From Nocardioides sp. (GTDB lineage: Bacteria; Actinomycetota; Actinomycetes; Propionibacteriales; Nocardioidaceae), in the NCBI RefSeq assembly GCF_030019515.1, contig NZ_JASEEQ010000001.1, forward strand, positions 62,001 to 126,000: a stretch of DNA of 64,000 nt. Reading direction: 5' to 3'. Both the position numbers and the translations under genes were made by a program. Under the pieces are notes generated by a model. That model searched no databases, had not been told where the DNA came from, and was given only the letters and a program-made list of their open reading frames with translations. How positions within the stretch are numbered: the first letter of the stretch is position 1; each line of letters begins with the position of its first letter. Shown here in pieces: positions 38,551 to 47,264 of the stretch.

Positions 38551-39270
38551 GTGACACAGACCCACGAGCCCAGATCGGTCCTGGTGACCGGCGGCAACCG
38601 CGGGATCGGCCGCGCGATCGCGGCGGCGTACGTCGCCCACGGCGACCGCGTCGCCGTCACGACGCGAAGCGGCGGCGCCCCGGACGGTGCGCTCGACCTC
38701 CGTTGCGACATCACCGACCCCGCGCAGGTCGAGGCCGCCTTCGTCCGGGCCGAGGAGGCGCACGGCCCGGTCGAGGTCCTGGTCGCCAACGCGGGGATCA
38801 CGGCCGACACGCTGCTGCTGCGGATGAGCGAGGACGACTGGTCCTCGGTCCTCGACACCAACCTCACCGCGTCCTTCCGGCTGGCCAAGCGCGCCTCGAA
38901 GGGCATGCTCCGGCTGCGCCGCGGCCGGATCGTCTTCATCTCCTCGGTGGTCGGCCTGCTCGGCTCGGCCGGTCAGGTCAACTACGCGGCGTCCAAGGCC
39001 GGGCTGGTCGGCATGGCGCGCTCGATCGCCCGTGAGCTCGGGTCCAGGTCGATCACCGCGAACGTCGTGGCCCCGGGCTTCATCGAGACCGACATGACCG
39101 CCGTGCTGACCGAGGACCAGAAGGCGGCGATCAGGACCCAGGTGCCGCTGGGCCGCTACGGCACGACCGAGGAGATCGCGAAGACCGTGCTGTGGCTGAC
39201 CGGCGACGGCGCGGCGTACGTCACCGGGGCAGTGATCCCGGTCGACGGTGGACTGGGAATGGGGCACTGA
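38551..39270 (+). CDS. fabG: 3-oxoacyl-ACP reductase FabG
   Basis: 239 residues of the short-chain dehydrogenase family. NADP site VLVTGGNRGIGRAIA, catalytic Ser-Tyr-Lys in SSVVGLLGSAGQVNYAASKAG, and the NNAG-like VANAGIT. It reduces 3-oxoacyl-ACP in fatty acid elongation. The stop and the fabI start share one base, so the two are made together, as with mabA-inhA of mycobacteria. GTG start without a ribosome-binding site. Confidence 0.92.
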   Translation: MTQTHEPRSVLVTGGNRGIGRAIAAAYVAHGDRVAVTTRSGGAPDGALDLRCDITDPAQVEAAFVRAEEAHGPVEVLVANAGITADTLLLRMSEDDWSSVLDTNLTASFRLAKRASKGMLRLRRGRIVFISSVVGLLGSAGQVNYAASKAGLVGMARSIARELGSRSITANVVAPGFIETDMTAVLTEDQKAAIRTQVPLGRYGTTEEIAKTVLWLTGDGAAYVTGAVIPVDGGLGMGH

Positions 39271-40049
39271 TGGCTGGGACGGGCATTCTCGAGGGCAAGC
39301 GGATCCTGGTCGCCGGGGTCACGATGGACACCTCGATCGGCTTCGCGACCGCGAAGGTCGCCCAGGAGCAGGGCGCCACCGTGCTGATCTCGAACTTCGG
39401 GCGCGCGCTCGGCATCACCCGGCGGATCGCCAAGCGGCTGCCGGTGGAGCCGCCGGTCCTCGAGCTCGACGTGACCGACGAGGAGCACCTCGCCCGGCTG
39501 CCCGAGCTGGTCCGCGAGCACGTCGACGGCCTCGACGGGGTCGTCCACTCGATCGCCTACGGGAACCCCGAGACCCTGCTGGGTGGCAAGTTCCTCTCCG
39601 GGCCATGGCCCGACGTCGCGCAGGCGGTGCAGGTCTCGGCGTACTCGCTCAAGTCGCTGACGCAGGCCTGCCGGCCGCTGATGGGGCCCGGCGGATCGGT
39701 GGTGGGGTTGACGTTCGACGCCACCGTCGCCTGGCCCGCGTACGACTGGATGGGAGTGGCGAAGGCCGCCCTGGAGTCCACCTCGCGCTACCTCGCGCGC
39801 GACCTCGGCCCGGAGGGCATCCGCGTCAACCTGGTCTCCGCCGGTCCGCTCAAGACGCTGGCCGCGAAGGCGATCCCCGGCTTCGAGGCGCTCGACGAGA
39901 TGTGGGCCAGCCGGGCGCCGCTCGGCTGGGACAACAGGGACCACCAGCCGACCGCGAGAGCCGTCTGCGCGCTGATGTCGGACTTCTTCCCCGCGACCAC
40001 CGGCGAGATCGTGCACGTCGACGGCGGCTTCCACGCCATGGGTGGCTGA
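39270..40049 (+). CDS. fabI: Enoyl-ACP reductase (FabI/InhA type)
   Basis: 259 residues. The glycine motif is the atypical GVTMDTSIGFATAK seen in FabI/InhA. Catalytic Tyr and Lys are in the YDWMGVAKAAL motif (Y-X6-K). Catalyses the final step of each elongation round with NADH. Translationally linked to fabG. Confidence 0.94.
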   Translation: MAGTGILEGKRILVAGVTMDTSIGFATAKVAQEQGATVLISNFGRALGITRRIAKRLPVEPPVLELDVTDEEHLARLPELVREHVDGLDGVVHSIAYGNPETLLGGKFLSGPWPDVAQAVQVSAYSLKSLTQACRPLMGPGGSVVGLTFDATVAWPAYDWMGVAKAALESTSRYLARDLGPEGIRVNLVSAGPLKTLAAKAIPGFEALDEMWASRAPLGWDNRDHQPTARAVCALMSDFFPATTGEIVHVDGGFHAMGG

Positions 40050-40109
40050 GAGCCCGGCTGGGCCCGACCCGGGCATGACAGTCCGCCCGTCGGCTGCCAG
40101 AGTTGACCC

Positions 40110-40637
40110 GTGCAGCTGCCAGCCGGGACGACCACGCGTCTGATCGCGCTCATGCGCCACACCAAGGCCCAGCAGCACGGGCCCACCGACTTCGACCGGC
40201 CGCTCGCCGACCGCGGCCGTCGAGACGCCGCCGCTGCGGGTGCGTGGCTGTCCGACCAGGGCTTCGAGCCCGACCACGCGATCGTCTCGGCGGCGTTGCG
40301 CACCCGCGAGACGTGGGCGAGCCTGGCGGCCGCCGCCGACTGGGACCTGGACCCGGAGCTGGACCCGGGCTTCTACGCCGCCGGGGCCGAGACCGCCCTG
40401 GACCTGGTGCGTGTGGTGGACGACGACGTCCGCCGGTTGCTGCTGATCGGCCACAACCCGACGATCGGGGTGCTCGCGCAGGTGCTCGACGACGGCGACA
40501 GCGACCCCGACCTCGCCGGGCAGCTGCTGAGCGGCTATCCGACCGGTGCTGTGGCGGTCTTCGAGTACGACGGCGCCTGGGCCGACCTCGCCGCCGGCAG
40601 CGCCCGGCTGGTGGCCTTCCACGTCGCTCGGGGCTAG
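40110..40637 (+). CDS. SixA-type histidine phosphatase
   Basis: 175 residues. RHT-type catalytic motif in LIALMRHTKAQQ (His at about 13-14), DRPLADRGRRDA and the second histidine in LLIGHNPTIGVL, as in SixA. Likely removes phosphate from phosphohistidine or a small phosphoester. GTG start. Convergent with serB. Confidence 0.85.
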   Translation: MQLPAGTTTRLIALMRHTKAQQHGPTDFDRPLADRGRRDAAAAGAWLSDQGFEPDHAIVSAALRTRETWASLAAAADWDLDPELDPGFYAAGAETALDLVRVVDDDVRRLLLIGHNPTIGVLAQVLDDGDSDPDLAGQLLSGYPTGAVAVFEYDGAWADLAAGSARLVAFHVARG

Positions 40638-40658
40638 GCCGGACCCGTCCGGATCGGG

Positions 40659-41885
40659 TCAGAGTGGCGGCGCGGGGGTGACGATGCCCGCCTCGGCGTC
40701 GGCGGCCTCGATCTCCTCGCGCGAGATGCCGAGGAGGTACAGGATCGCGTCGAGGTAGGGGACGTTCACCGCGGTGTCCGCGGCGTCGCGCACCAGGGGC
40801 TTGGCGTTGTAGGCGATGCCCAGGCCCGCCGCGTTGAGCATGTCCAGGTCGTTGGCGCCGTCGCCGATGGCGATCACGGCGGCCTCGGCGACGCCGGCGG
40901 CGGCCGCGAACTCCCGCAGGGCGGCGGCCTTGCCCGCCCGGTCGACGACCGGGCCGACGATCCGGCCGGTGAGGCGCCCGGCGACGACCTCCAGCTCGTT
41001 GGCCCGGGAGTAGTCGATGTCGAGGTCGGCGGCGAGCCGGTCGGTGATCTGGCTGAACCCCCCGGACACGATCGCGAAGTGGTAGCCGAGCCGGCGCAGG
41101 GTGCGCACCATGGTGCGGGCTCCCGGGGCGAGCAGGATCGCGTCGTACACCTCGTCGAGAGCGCTCGCGGGCACCCCCTCGAGCAGGGCGACCCGCGCGC
41201 GCAGTGACTCCTCGAAGTCGATCTCGCCGCCCATCGCCGCCTCGGTGATCGCCGCCACCTCCGCCTCGCAGTCGGCGTGCGCGGCCAGCATCTCGATGAC
41301 CTCGCCCTGGACCAGGGTCGAGTCGACGTCCATGACGATCAGCCGGGCACCGCGCCGCATCAGGTTCGCGGGCTGCACGGCGATGTCGACGCCCTGCCGG
41401 GCGGCCTCGGCCGCGAGCGCCGTGCGCAGCGCCGCGGTGTCGACGCCGGAGACGTGCAGGTCGATCGCGGTGACGGGGTACCGGGCCATCCGCTCGATCC
41501 GGTCGATGTTGGCGCCGGCGTCGGCGATCCGGCCGGCGATCGCGCCCATCGCCGCGGCCCGCAGCGGCGATCCGATGATCGTGACGTGCGACCGACCGCC
41601 GCGGCGGGCCGTGTTGTCGCCGACGCCGCGCTCGACGTCCACGCTCATCCCGAGCGCGGCCGCGGTCTCCTGGACCGCCTCCGTCACCCGACGCGGCTGG
41701 TGCGGAGCGGTGACCAGGACCCCGAGGATGAGCCGTCCACGCAGCACGATCTGCTCGATGTCGACGACCTCGACCCCCGCCCCGGAGAGGGTCGCGAACA
41801 CCGAGGACGTCACGCCCGGACGATCCTTGCCGGTCAGCGTGATCAGGAGGGTCTCCGGCTTGCGGCCGGGATGTGGGTCTGTCAT
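40659..41885 (-). CDS. serB: Phosphoserine phosphatase SerB with ACT domain
   Basis: Last step of serine biosynthesis. 408 residues. An N-terminal ACT domain (about 12-88, ITLTGKDRPGVTSSVF) and a second ACT-like region are followed by the HAD domain: nucleophile Asp186 and Asp188 in VMDVDSTLVQGEVIEML, and GDGANDLDML near 345. The two-ACT form matches mycobacterial SerB2, which is allosterically controlled by serine. Confidence 0.95.
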   Translation of the reverse strand: MTDPHPGRKPETLLITLTGKDRPGVTSSVFATLSGAGVEVVDIEQIVLRGRLILGVLVTAPHQPRRVTEAVQETAAALGMSVDVERGVGDNTARRGGRSHVTIIGSPLRAAAMGAIAGRIADAGANIDRIERMARYPVTAIDLHVSGVDTAALRTALAAEAARQGVDIAVQPANLMRRGARLIVMDVDSTLVQGEVIEMLAAHADCEAEVAAITEAAMGGEIDFEESLRARVALLEGVPASALDEVYDAILLAPGARTMVRTLRRLGYHFAIVSGGFSQITDRLAADLDIDYSRANELEVVAGRLTGRIVGPVVDRAGKAAALREFAAAAGVAEAAVIAIGDGANDLDMLNAAGLGIAYNAKPLVRDAADTAVNVPYLDAILYLLGISREEIEAADAEAGIVTPAPPL

Positions 41886-41918
41886 CTCAGTGGCCGAGGC
41901 TATCGCGGCGGGCCGGGC

Positions 41919-42656
41919 TCACGACGGCGGCCACGCCTCGGGTGAGCAGGCGGCCACCAGGGCCCGTCGGCCGGCGCGGGCCAGCGGCACCAGGGCCGCG
42001 CGCCGCTCCTCGAGCTCGTACGCCGTCAGCGTGCCGCCCTCGTCCTCCAGGGCCAGGTCCACGATCTCGGTCGCCTGCAGTGCGCGGCCGGCCAGGTCCG
42101 TGCAGCGTGGCGGCACGCCGTCCGGAGCGGCCAGGACGGGCCGGTGGCGCAGGTCCATCAGCCGGTCCGCCACCTCGGGGCGCCACCGTGCGACGTCGAG
42201 GCGGGCCAGCGACTCGGCCGACCCGAGCAGGGCGGCCCGCAGGCCGCGGTCCGCCTCGCCCACGTCGGGGAGCTGGCGGCGCTCGGCCGCCGGGTGGACG
42301 GTCCAGACGGTCGCGGCTCCGGTGCGATGCGGCACCAGACCGAGCCCGGCGCCCAGGACGACCACCGCCTCGCCGGCCTCCAGGGCGTCGGCGTTGAAGG
42401 CGGGCGGCCCGCCGAGGCCGACCGGGTCGCCCTCCGCCGGGAACGTGGCTCCGAAGCCGGTGGCGCCCAGCGCTCGCAGCCGGGCCAGCGCGCCCACGAC
42501 CGTCTCGGTGCCGTCCGCGCCGGGCAGCCCGGCGACGGCGTGGGTCGCGTCGTCGCCGAGCACCGCGTCGACCAGGAGGTCGGTGACCACGTGCCCGCGC
42601 AGCCACGCGGTGCCCCACCAGGCCAGACGCGCGGAGGGCGGGAGCAGCAGGGTCAC
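41919..42656 (-). CDS. Conserved hypothetical protein
   Basis: 245 residues, not recognised. Soluble, alanine- and leucine-rich, with GETVVGALARLRALGATGFG-like alternation and a segment EAVVVLGAGLGLVPHRTGAA; no catalytic motif is evident. GTG start at 42656, eight bases from a minus-strand TATCCT at 42670-42665. Divergent from the lone ABC ATPase across 54 bases, with -10-like hexamers for both; co-regulation is likely. Confidence 0.65.
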   Translation of the reverse strand: MTLLLPPSARLAWWGTAWLRGHVVTDLLVDAVLGDDATHAVAGLPGADGTETVVGALARLRALGATGFGATFPAEGDPVGLGGPPAFNADALEAGEAVVVLGAGLGLVPHRTGAATVWTVHPAAERRQLPDVGEADRGLRAALLGSAESLARLDVARWRPEVADRLMDLRHRPVLAAPDGVPPRCTDLAGRALQATEIVDLALEDEGGTLTAYELEERRAALVPLARAGRRALVAACSPEAWPPS

Positions 42657-42710
42657 GGCGGGTGAGGATACGCCGCAGCGGCGCCGGAGCCGATCGATAG
42701 GGTGAGGTCC
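42657..42710. promoter_or_regulatory. Compact divergent promoter pair
   Basis: Minus-strand TATCCT (42670-42665) is eight bases from the GTG at 42656, and plus-strand TAGGGT (42698-42703) is seven bases from the ATG at 42711. Both genes appear leaderless within a 54-base gap. Confidence 0.5.
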
Positions 42711-43505
42711 ATGACCGCCGTGCTCGACTTCGCCGAGGTGACCATCCGGCGTGGGCAGGCGACGCTGCTCGACGCGGTGTCGTGGCGGGTCGAGGAGGGG
42801 GACCGCTGGGTCGTCCTCGGGCCGAACGGCGCCGGGAAGACCACCCTGCTCCAGGTGGCCTCCGCACAGATCCACCCGACGTCCGGGGTCGCGGGCATCC
42901 TCGACGAGGTGCTCGGGACGGTCGACGTCTTCGAGCTGCGCCCGCGGATCGGCCTGACCAGCGCCGCGCTCGCGGAGCGGATCCCGCGCAGCGAGCGGGT
43001 GCACGACGTGGTCGTGTCCGCGTCGTACGGCGTCGTGGGCCGCTGGCGCGAGGCGTACGACGAGCTCGACCACGAGCGGGCCGGCCAGCTGCTGACCGAG
43101 GTCGGCGCCATGCACCTGGTCGACCGCACGTTCGGGACGCTGAGCGAGGGCGAGCGCAAGCGGGTGCAGATCGCCCGGGCGCTGATGGCCGACCCCGAGC
43201 TGCTGCTGCTCGACGAGCCCGCGGCGGGCCTCGACCTCGGCGGGCGGGAGGACCTCGTATCGACGCTGTCGGTGCTGGCGTCCGACCCGTCGTCACCGGC
43301 CACGGTCCTCGTCTCCCACCACGTCGAGGAGATCCCACCGGGATTCACCCACGCGCTGCTGCTGCGCCGCGGCCGGGTCGTGGCGGCCGGGCCGGTCGCC
43401 GAGGTGGTCACCGAGGCCAACCTGGCGGCGACCTTCGGGATGCCTCTCGTGCTGGCGCACGAGGACGGCCGCTGGAGCGCCCGGCGACGCACGCGGCACC
43501 TCTGA
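42711..43505 (+). CDS. Lone ABC ATPase (YlmA/ModF-like)
   Basis: 264 residues. Walker A GPNGAGKTTL, signature LSEGERKRVQIA and Walker B LLLLDEPAAGLDL are intact. Fits the COG1119-type soluble ATPase group; no permease is near. ATG at 42711 is chosen from the TAGGGT hexamer seven bases upstream; an in-frame GTG nine bases earlier overlaps that hexamer. Function unknown. Confidence 0.85.
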   Translation: MTAVLDFAEVTIRRGQATLLDAVSWRVEEGDRWVVLGPNGAGKTTLLQVASAQIHPTSGVAGILDEVLGTVDVFELRPRIGLTSAALAERIPRSERVHDVVVSASYGVVGRWREAYDELDHERAGQLLTEVGAMHLVDRTFGTLSEGERKRVQIARALMADPELLLLDEPAAGLDLGGREDLVSTLSVLASDPSSPATVLVSHHVEEIPPGFTHALLLRRGRVVAAGPVAEVVTEANLAATFGMPLVLAHEDGRWSARRRTRHL

Positions 43506-43561
43506 CCTCCCTCCTGGGAACGGTTGTGCGGGCTCCGCAGCGGGGCGGGCCGCAGCGGGGA

Positions 43562-43567
43562 TAGGGT
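43562..43567 (+). promoter_or_regulatory. Candidate -10 of leaderless nfeD-like gene
   Basis: TAGGGT lies six bases before the ATG at 43574. Confidence 0.4.
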
Positions 43568-43573
43568 CGGGAC

Positions 43574-44035
43574 ATGGACTGGCTGGGCGAGCACGCATGG
43601 GCTGCTTGGCTGGGGGTCGCCGCGGTGCTGGGCATGGCCGAGCTGGTGAGCCTCGACCTGGTGCTGATCATGCTGGCGGTCGGCGCGATGGCCGGGATGG
43701 TGACGGCGGCCATCGGCGCCGCGGTGGTCGTGCAGGTCCTGGTGGCGGGGGGCGCCGCCGTCGCGATGCTGGCCCTGGTCCGGCCCTCGCTCGTGGCCCG
43801 GCTGCACCGGGGGCCCGAGCTGCGGCTCGGTACCTCGAAGCTGGTGGGTCAGCGGGCCGTGGTCACCGAGACGATCACCGGGCTCAGCGTCGGTCGGATC
43901 AGGCTCGCGGGGGAGACCTGGTCGGCCGCGCCGTACGACGAGCACGTCACGATCGAGCCGGGCGCCACCGTGGAGGTCTTCGAGATCCGCGGCGCCACGG
44001 CGTACGTCCACCCCGTGTCCGAGCTCGGGGAGTGA
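43574..44035 (+). CDS. NfeD-family membrane protein
   Basis: 153 residues. Three or four membrane helices (about 10-80) and a C-terminal OB-fold beta domain starting near LGTSKLVGQRAVVTE. NfeD proteins act with SPFH/flotillin proteins in membrane domain organisation; one is encoded 36 bases downstream. It lacks the ClpP-type protease domain of long NfeD forms. Confidence 0.88.
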   Translation: MDWLGEHAWAAWLGVAAVLGMAELVSLDLVLIMLAVGAMAGMVTAAIGAAVVVQVLVAGGAAVAMLALVRPSLVARLHRGPELRLGTSKLVGQRAVVTETITGLSVGRIRLAGETWSAAPYDEHVTIEPGATVEVFEIRGATAYVHPVSELGE

Positions 44036-44071
44036 ACCCGCGAGTGCCCTGCGAGTGAGAAGGAGCCTGCC

Positions 44072-45208
44072 GTGCCTCCCGTGATCCTGATCCTGCTGGC
44101 GATCCTGGTCCTGTTCGTCATCGTGATGCTGGCCAAGACCGTGCGGATCATCCCGCAGGCCCGCGCCGGCATCGTCGAGCGCTTCGGGAAGTACAAGGAG
44201 ACGCTGCCCGCGGGCCTGAACGTCGTCGCGCCGTTCATCGACCGGGTCCGCTACATCATCGACCTGCGTGAGCAGGTCGTGAGCTTCCCGCCCCAGCCGG
44301 TGATCACCGAGGACAACCTGGTGGTGTCGATCGACACGGTCATCTACTTCCAGGTGACCGACCCGGTCGCCGCGACGTACGAGATCGCGAACTACATCCA
44401 GGCCATCGAGCAGCTCACGATGACCACCCTGCGCAACATCGTCGGCGGCATGGACCTCGAGGAGACGCTGACCAGCCGCGACTCGATCAACTCCGGGCTG
44501 CGCGGCGTCCTGGACGAGGCCACCGGGAAGTGGGGCATCCGCGTCAACCGGGTCGAGCTCAAGGGCATCGACCCGCCGCCCTCGATCAAGGACTCGATGG
44601 AGAAGCAGATGCGCGCCGACCGCGAGAAGCGCGCGGTCATCCTCACCGCGGAGGGCCAGCGCCAGGCGGCGATCCTGACCGCCGAGGGCGCGAAGCAGTC
44701 GTCGATCCTGAACGCCGAGGGCGCCCGCGAGTCGCAGATCCTGCGGGCGCAGGCGGATCGGGAGTCCTCGATCCTGCGCGCCCAGGGTGAGGGGCAGGCG
44801 ATCCAGACGGTGTTCCAGGCCATCCACGACGGGCGTCCGGACCAGTCGCTGCTGGCCTACCAGTACCTCCAGATGATGCCGAAGATCGCCGAGGGCGACG
44901 CCAACAAGGTCTGGATCGTGCCCAGCGAGATCGGCCGCGCGCTGGAGGGTCTGGGCTCCACGATGAACAGCCTCCAAGGCATCCCTCAGCACGTCGACGG
45001 GCCGGCGAAGCGGGTGGACATGGGCCCCTCGGAGCCGACCGTGCCGGGTCCGGACACCCAGCTCAGCCAGACCAACGCAGCGGTCGAGGCCGCGATCGCC
45101 GAGGCCGACCGGGCGGCGAACCCGGGCCGCAGCGCCGACCCGGAGCCCGAGCCGCCGACGGCGACCGACCCGGCCGTCGACCCGGGTGAGGTGCCTCCCG
45201 CCCAGTGA
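44072..45208 (+). CDS. SPFH/band 7 (stomatin-like) protein
   Basis: 378 residues. One N-terminal membrane helix (about 2-20), SPFH domain (about 25-205; IIPQARAGIVERFGKYKETL), then a coiled region with repeated ILTAEG(Q/A) / ILNAEG / ILRAQ, and a Pro/Asp-rich tail. Forms large oligomers on the inner face of the membrane. Part of an nfeD-SPFH pair. Stop overlaps the TauE gene (GTGA). Confidence 0.92.
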   Translation: MPPVILILLAILVLFVIVMLAKTVRIIPQARAGIVERFGKYKETLPAGLNVVAPFIDRVRYIIDLREQVVSFPPQPVITEDNLVVSIDTVIYFQVTDPVAATYEIANYIQAIEQLTMTTLRNIVGGMDLEETLTSRDSINSGLRGVLDEATGKWGIRVNRVELKGIDPPPSIKDSMEKQMRADREKRAVILTAEGQRQAAILTAEGAKQSSILNAEGARESQILRAQADRESSILRAQGEGQAIQTVFQAIHDGRPDQSLLAYQYLQMMPKIAEGDANKVWIVPSEIGRALEGLGSTMNSLQGIPQHVDGPAKRVDMGPSEPTVPGPDTQLSQTNAAVEAAIAEADRAANPGRSADPEPEPPTATDPAVDPGEVPPAQ

Positions 45209-45969
45209 CGGCGTACGAGGTCGTCGCGATCCTGCTCGCCGGGGTCGCGGCCGGCACCATCAACACCGTGGTGGGGTCGGGGACGCTGATCACGTTCCCG
45301 ACCCTGCTCGCGTTCGGCGTGCCACCGGTGACCGCGAACGTGTCCAACACCATCGGTCTGGTCCCCGGCTCGGTCTCGGGGGCCGTCGGCTACCGGCGCG
45401 AGCTCGCCGGGCAGCGATCCCGAGTCCTGCGGCTGTGCGTCGGGTCCCTGGTGGGTGGCCTCGCGGGCGCGGTCCTGCTGCTGGTGCTGCCGGACGACGC
45501 GTTCGCGGCCATCGTGCCGGCCCTGATCCTGCTGGGCTGCGTGCTGGTGGTCCTCCAGCCCCGGATCTCCGCCTGGGTGGCCCGCCGCCACGAGGCGGTC
45601 GGCGGGCTCCCGCACCACGGCACCTGGTGGGTATGGCCGGGCGTTCTGCTCACCGGCGTGTACGGCGGCTACTTCGGCGCCGCCCAGGGCGTGCTGCTGA
45701 TGGCGGTCCTCGGCACTGGCCTGGACGAGTCGCTCCAACGGCTCAACGCCGTCAAGAACGTCCTGGCCGCCGTCGTCAACGCCATCGCCGGCCTGCTGTT
45801 CGCAGTCGTGGCTGACGTCGACTGGCGGATCGTGGCGCTGATCGGGGTGGGCTCGGTCATCGGCGGCCAGCTCGGCGCCACCGTCGGCCGCCGGCTGCCC
45901 GGCGCCGTCCTGCGCGTCGTCATCGTCTGCGTGGGCGTCGTCGCCCTGGTGGCGTTCCTGGTCGGCTGA
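45205..45969 (+). CDS. TauE/SafE (TSUP) family permease
   Basis: 254 residues with about eight membrane helices. The family repeat GTINTVVGSGTLITFPTLL and its second-half counterpart GVYGGYFGAAQGVLLM are clear. Likely exports or imports a small organic sulfonate, sulfite or related anion. GTG overlaps the SPFH stop. Confidence 0.88.
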   Translation: MTAYEVVAILLAGVAAGTINTVVGSGTLITFPTLLAFGVPPVTANVSNTIGLVPGSVSGAVGYRRELAGQRSRVLRLCVGSLVGGLAGAVLLLVLPDDAFAAIVPALILLGCVLVVLQPRISAWVARRHEAVGGLPHHGTWWVWPGVLLTGVYGGYFGAAQGVLLMAVLGTGLDESLQRLNAVKNVLAAVVNAIAGLLFAVVADVDWRIVALIGVGSVIGGQLGATVGRRLPGAVLRVVIVCVGVVALVAFLVG

Positions 45970-46002
45970 CGCCGCCGGCCGGCCGCAGCCGAATGTGCTG
46001 CG

Positions 46003-46057
46003 GTTTGGTCACCAACGACAGCCCGGGAGGACGGATCTCTGCAGTTGGTGACCAAAC
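46003..46057. repeat. Paired TTGGTSACCAA dyads, 40 bp apart, forming a large inverted repeat
   Basis: GTTTGGTCACCAAC (46003-46016) and GTTGGTGACCAAAC (46044-46057) are perfect inverted copies of each other, and each is itself a near-perfect palindrome centred on C or G. Centres are exactly 40 bases apart. They lie between convergent genes. Confidence 0.75.
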
Positions 46058-46099
46058 GACAACGGGACGAGCGACGGGGCGGGGCGCGACCTGGTGGGG

Positions 46100-46456
46100 T
46101 CAGCGGCGGAACAGGCCGGAGATCCCGGAGCCGATCGCGCCGACGGCGGGGACGATCAGGGTGAGGGCGGTCCGCTTCGAGACCGTGCCCTCCTGCATCG
46201 CGAGGTAGCCGGTGGCGGCGTCGGCGCCGTCGACCAGGATGCCCGCGAGCACCAGGTTGCGACGGCTCTTGTCGCGGGCGAGCAGCGTGATCAGGCCGAG
46301 TGCGATCTCGCGGGAGCCGAAGAGGCGGGTCAGGTAGGGCAGCTGCGGGTTGGTCGCGGGGTCGAGCTGGAAGAGCTTGGCGGCGAGGTCGGGGTTCGCG
46401 AGCGCGACGGTGCCGACCGCGACCCGCCCGAGGGACAGACCGATCACTGGATTCAT
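46100..46456 (-). CDS. DUF4267-like small membrane protein
   Basis: 118 residues with three or four hydrophobic segments (SLGRVAVGTVALA, SREIALGLITLLA, NLVLAGILVDGADAATGYLA, TLIVPAVGAIGSGISGLF). Function unknown; similar to DUF4267-type membrane proteins. ATG at 46456 is preceded after seven bases by minus-strand TAGCGT, pointing to a leaderless gene. Confidence 0.7.
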   Translation of the reverse strand: MNPVIGLSLGRVAVGTVALANPDLAAKLFQLDPATNPQLPYLTRLFGSREIALGLITLLARDKSRRNLVLAGILVDGADAATGYLAMQEGTVSKRTALTLIVPAVGAIGSGISGLFRR

Positions 46457-46553
46457 GGCGCGCACGCTATCGGTCCCGGGGCGGTCCCGGATCGTTCCGG
46501 CCTCGGTCGCGTGCCGGTCGCCGGGGCGGGCGCACGCGTGACAGTCTCGGGGC

Positions 46554-47264
46554 ATGGACCTGTACGACGTCATGCGGACCACCCCGGCAGTCCGCGAGTT
46601 CACCGACGACCCGCTGCCCGACGAGACGCTGCACCGGATCCTCGACCACGCCAGGTTCGCTCCGAGCGGGGGCAACCGGCAGGGGACCCGGATCGTCGTG
46701 GTCCGCGACCAGGCCGCCCGCCGGCGGTTGGCGGAGCTGAACGGGCCCGCGGTGCGCCGCTACGTCGCACAGGCGAAGGCCGGCCAGAGCCCCTGGAACC
46801 CCCTCGAGCCGCCCGCCCCGAGCGTGGCGGAGATCGCGGCCACGGAGATCCCGGACGCGTTCACCGCCCCGCTGCTGAGCGCCGGCGCGGTGCTCGTCGT
46901 GTGCGTCGACCTCGGGCTGGTCGCCGCCATGGACCAGGACCTGGACCGGGTGGGACTGGTGGCGGGCGCGTCGGTGTACCCGCTGGTGTGGAACATCCTG
47001 CTGGCGGCACGCAACGAGGGGTACGGCGGCACCATCACCACGATGGCGGTCGCGGAGGAGGACGGGGTCAAGGAGCTGCTCGGGATCCCCGATCGGTTCG
47101 CGCTGGCCGCGGTCGTGCCGATCGGCCGGCCGGTCCGCGAGGTCACCAGGCTGCGCCGCCACCCGGTCGAGGAGCTCGCGACCCTCGAGACGTTCGACGG
47201 CGAGCCGCTCCGGGCGCCGGGTCAGGAGCCTGACGGTGCTGACGAGGGCGCGGCTCCGAGGTAG
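46554..47264 (+). CDS. Nitroreductase family protein
   Basis: 236 residues. FMN-binding pattern: RTTPAVREFTDDPL at the N-terminus, RFAPSGGNRQGTRIVVV, and GASVYPLVWNILLAARNEGYGG near residue 140. Probably an NAD(P)H-dependent reductase or dehalogenase-type enzyme. Its last 43 bases overlap antisense with the end of the alpha/beta hydrolase gene. Confidence 0.88.
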   Translation: MDLYDVMRTTPAVREFTDDPLPDETLHRILDHARFAPSGGNRQGTRIVVVRDQAARRRLAELNGPAVRRYVAQAKAGQSPWNPLEPPAPSVAEIAATEIPDAFTAPLLSAGAVLVVCVDLGLVAAMDQDLDRVGLVAGASVYPLVWNILLAARNEGYGGTITTMAVAEEDGVKELLGIPDRFALAAVVPIGRPVREVTRLRRHPVEELATLETFDGEPLRAPGQEPDGADEGAAPR

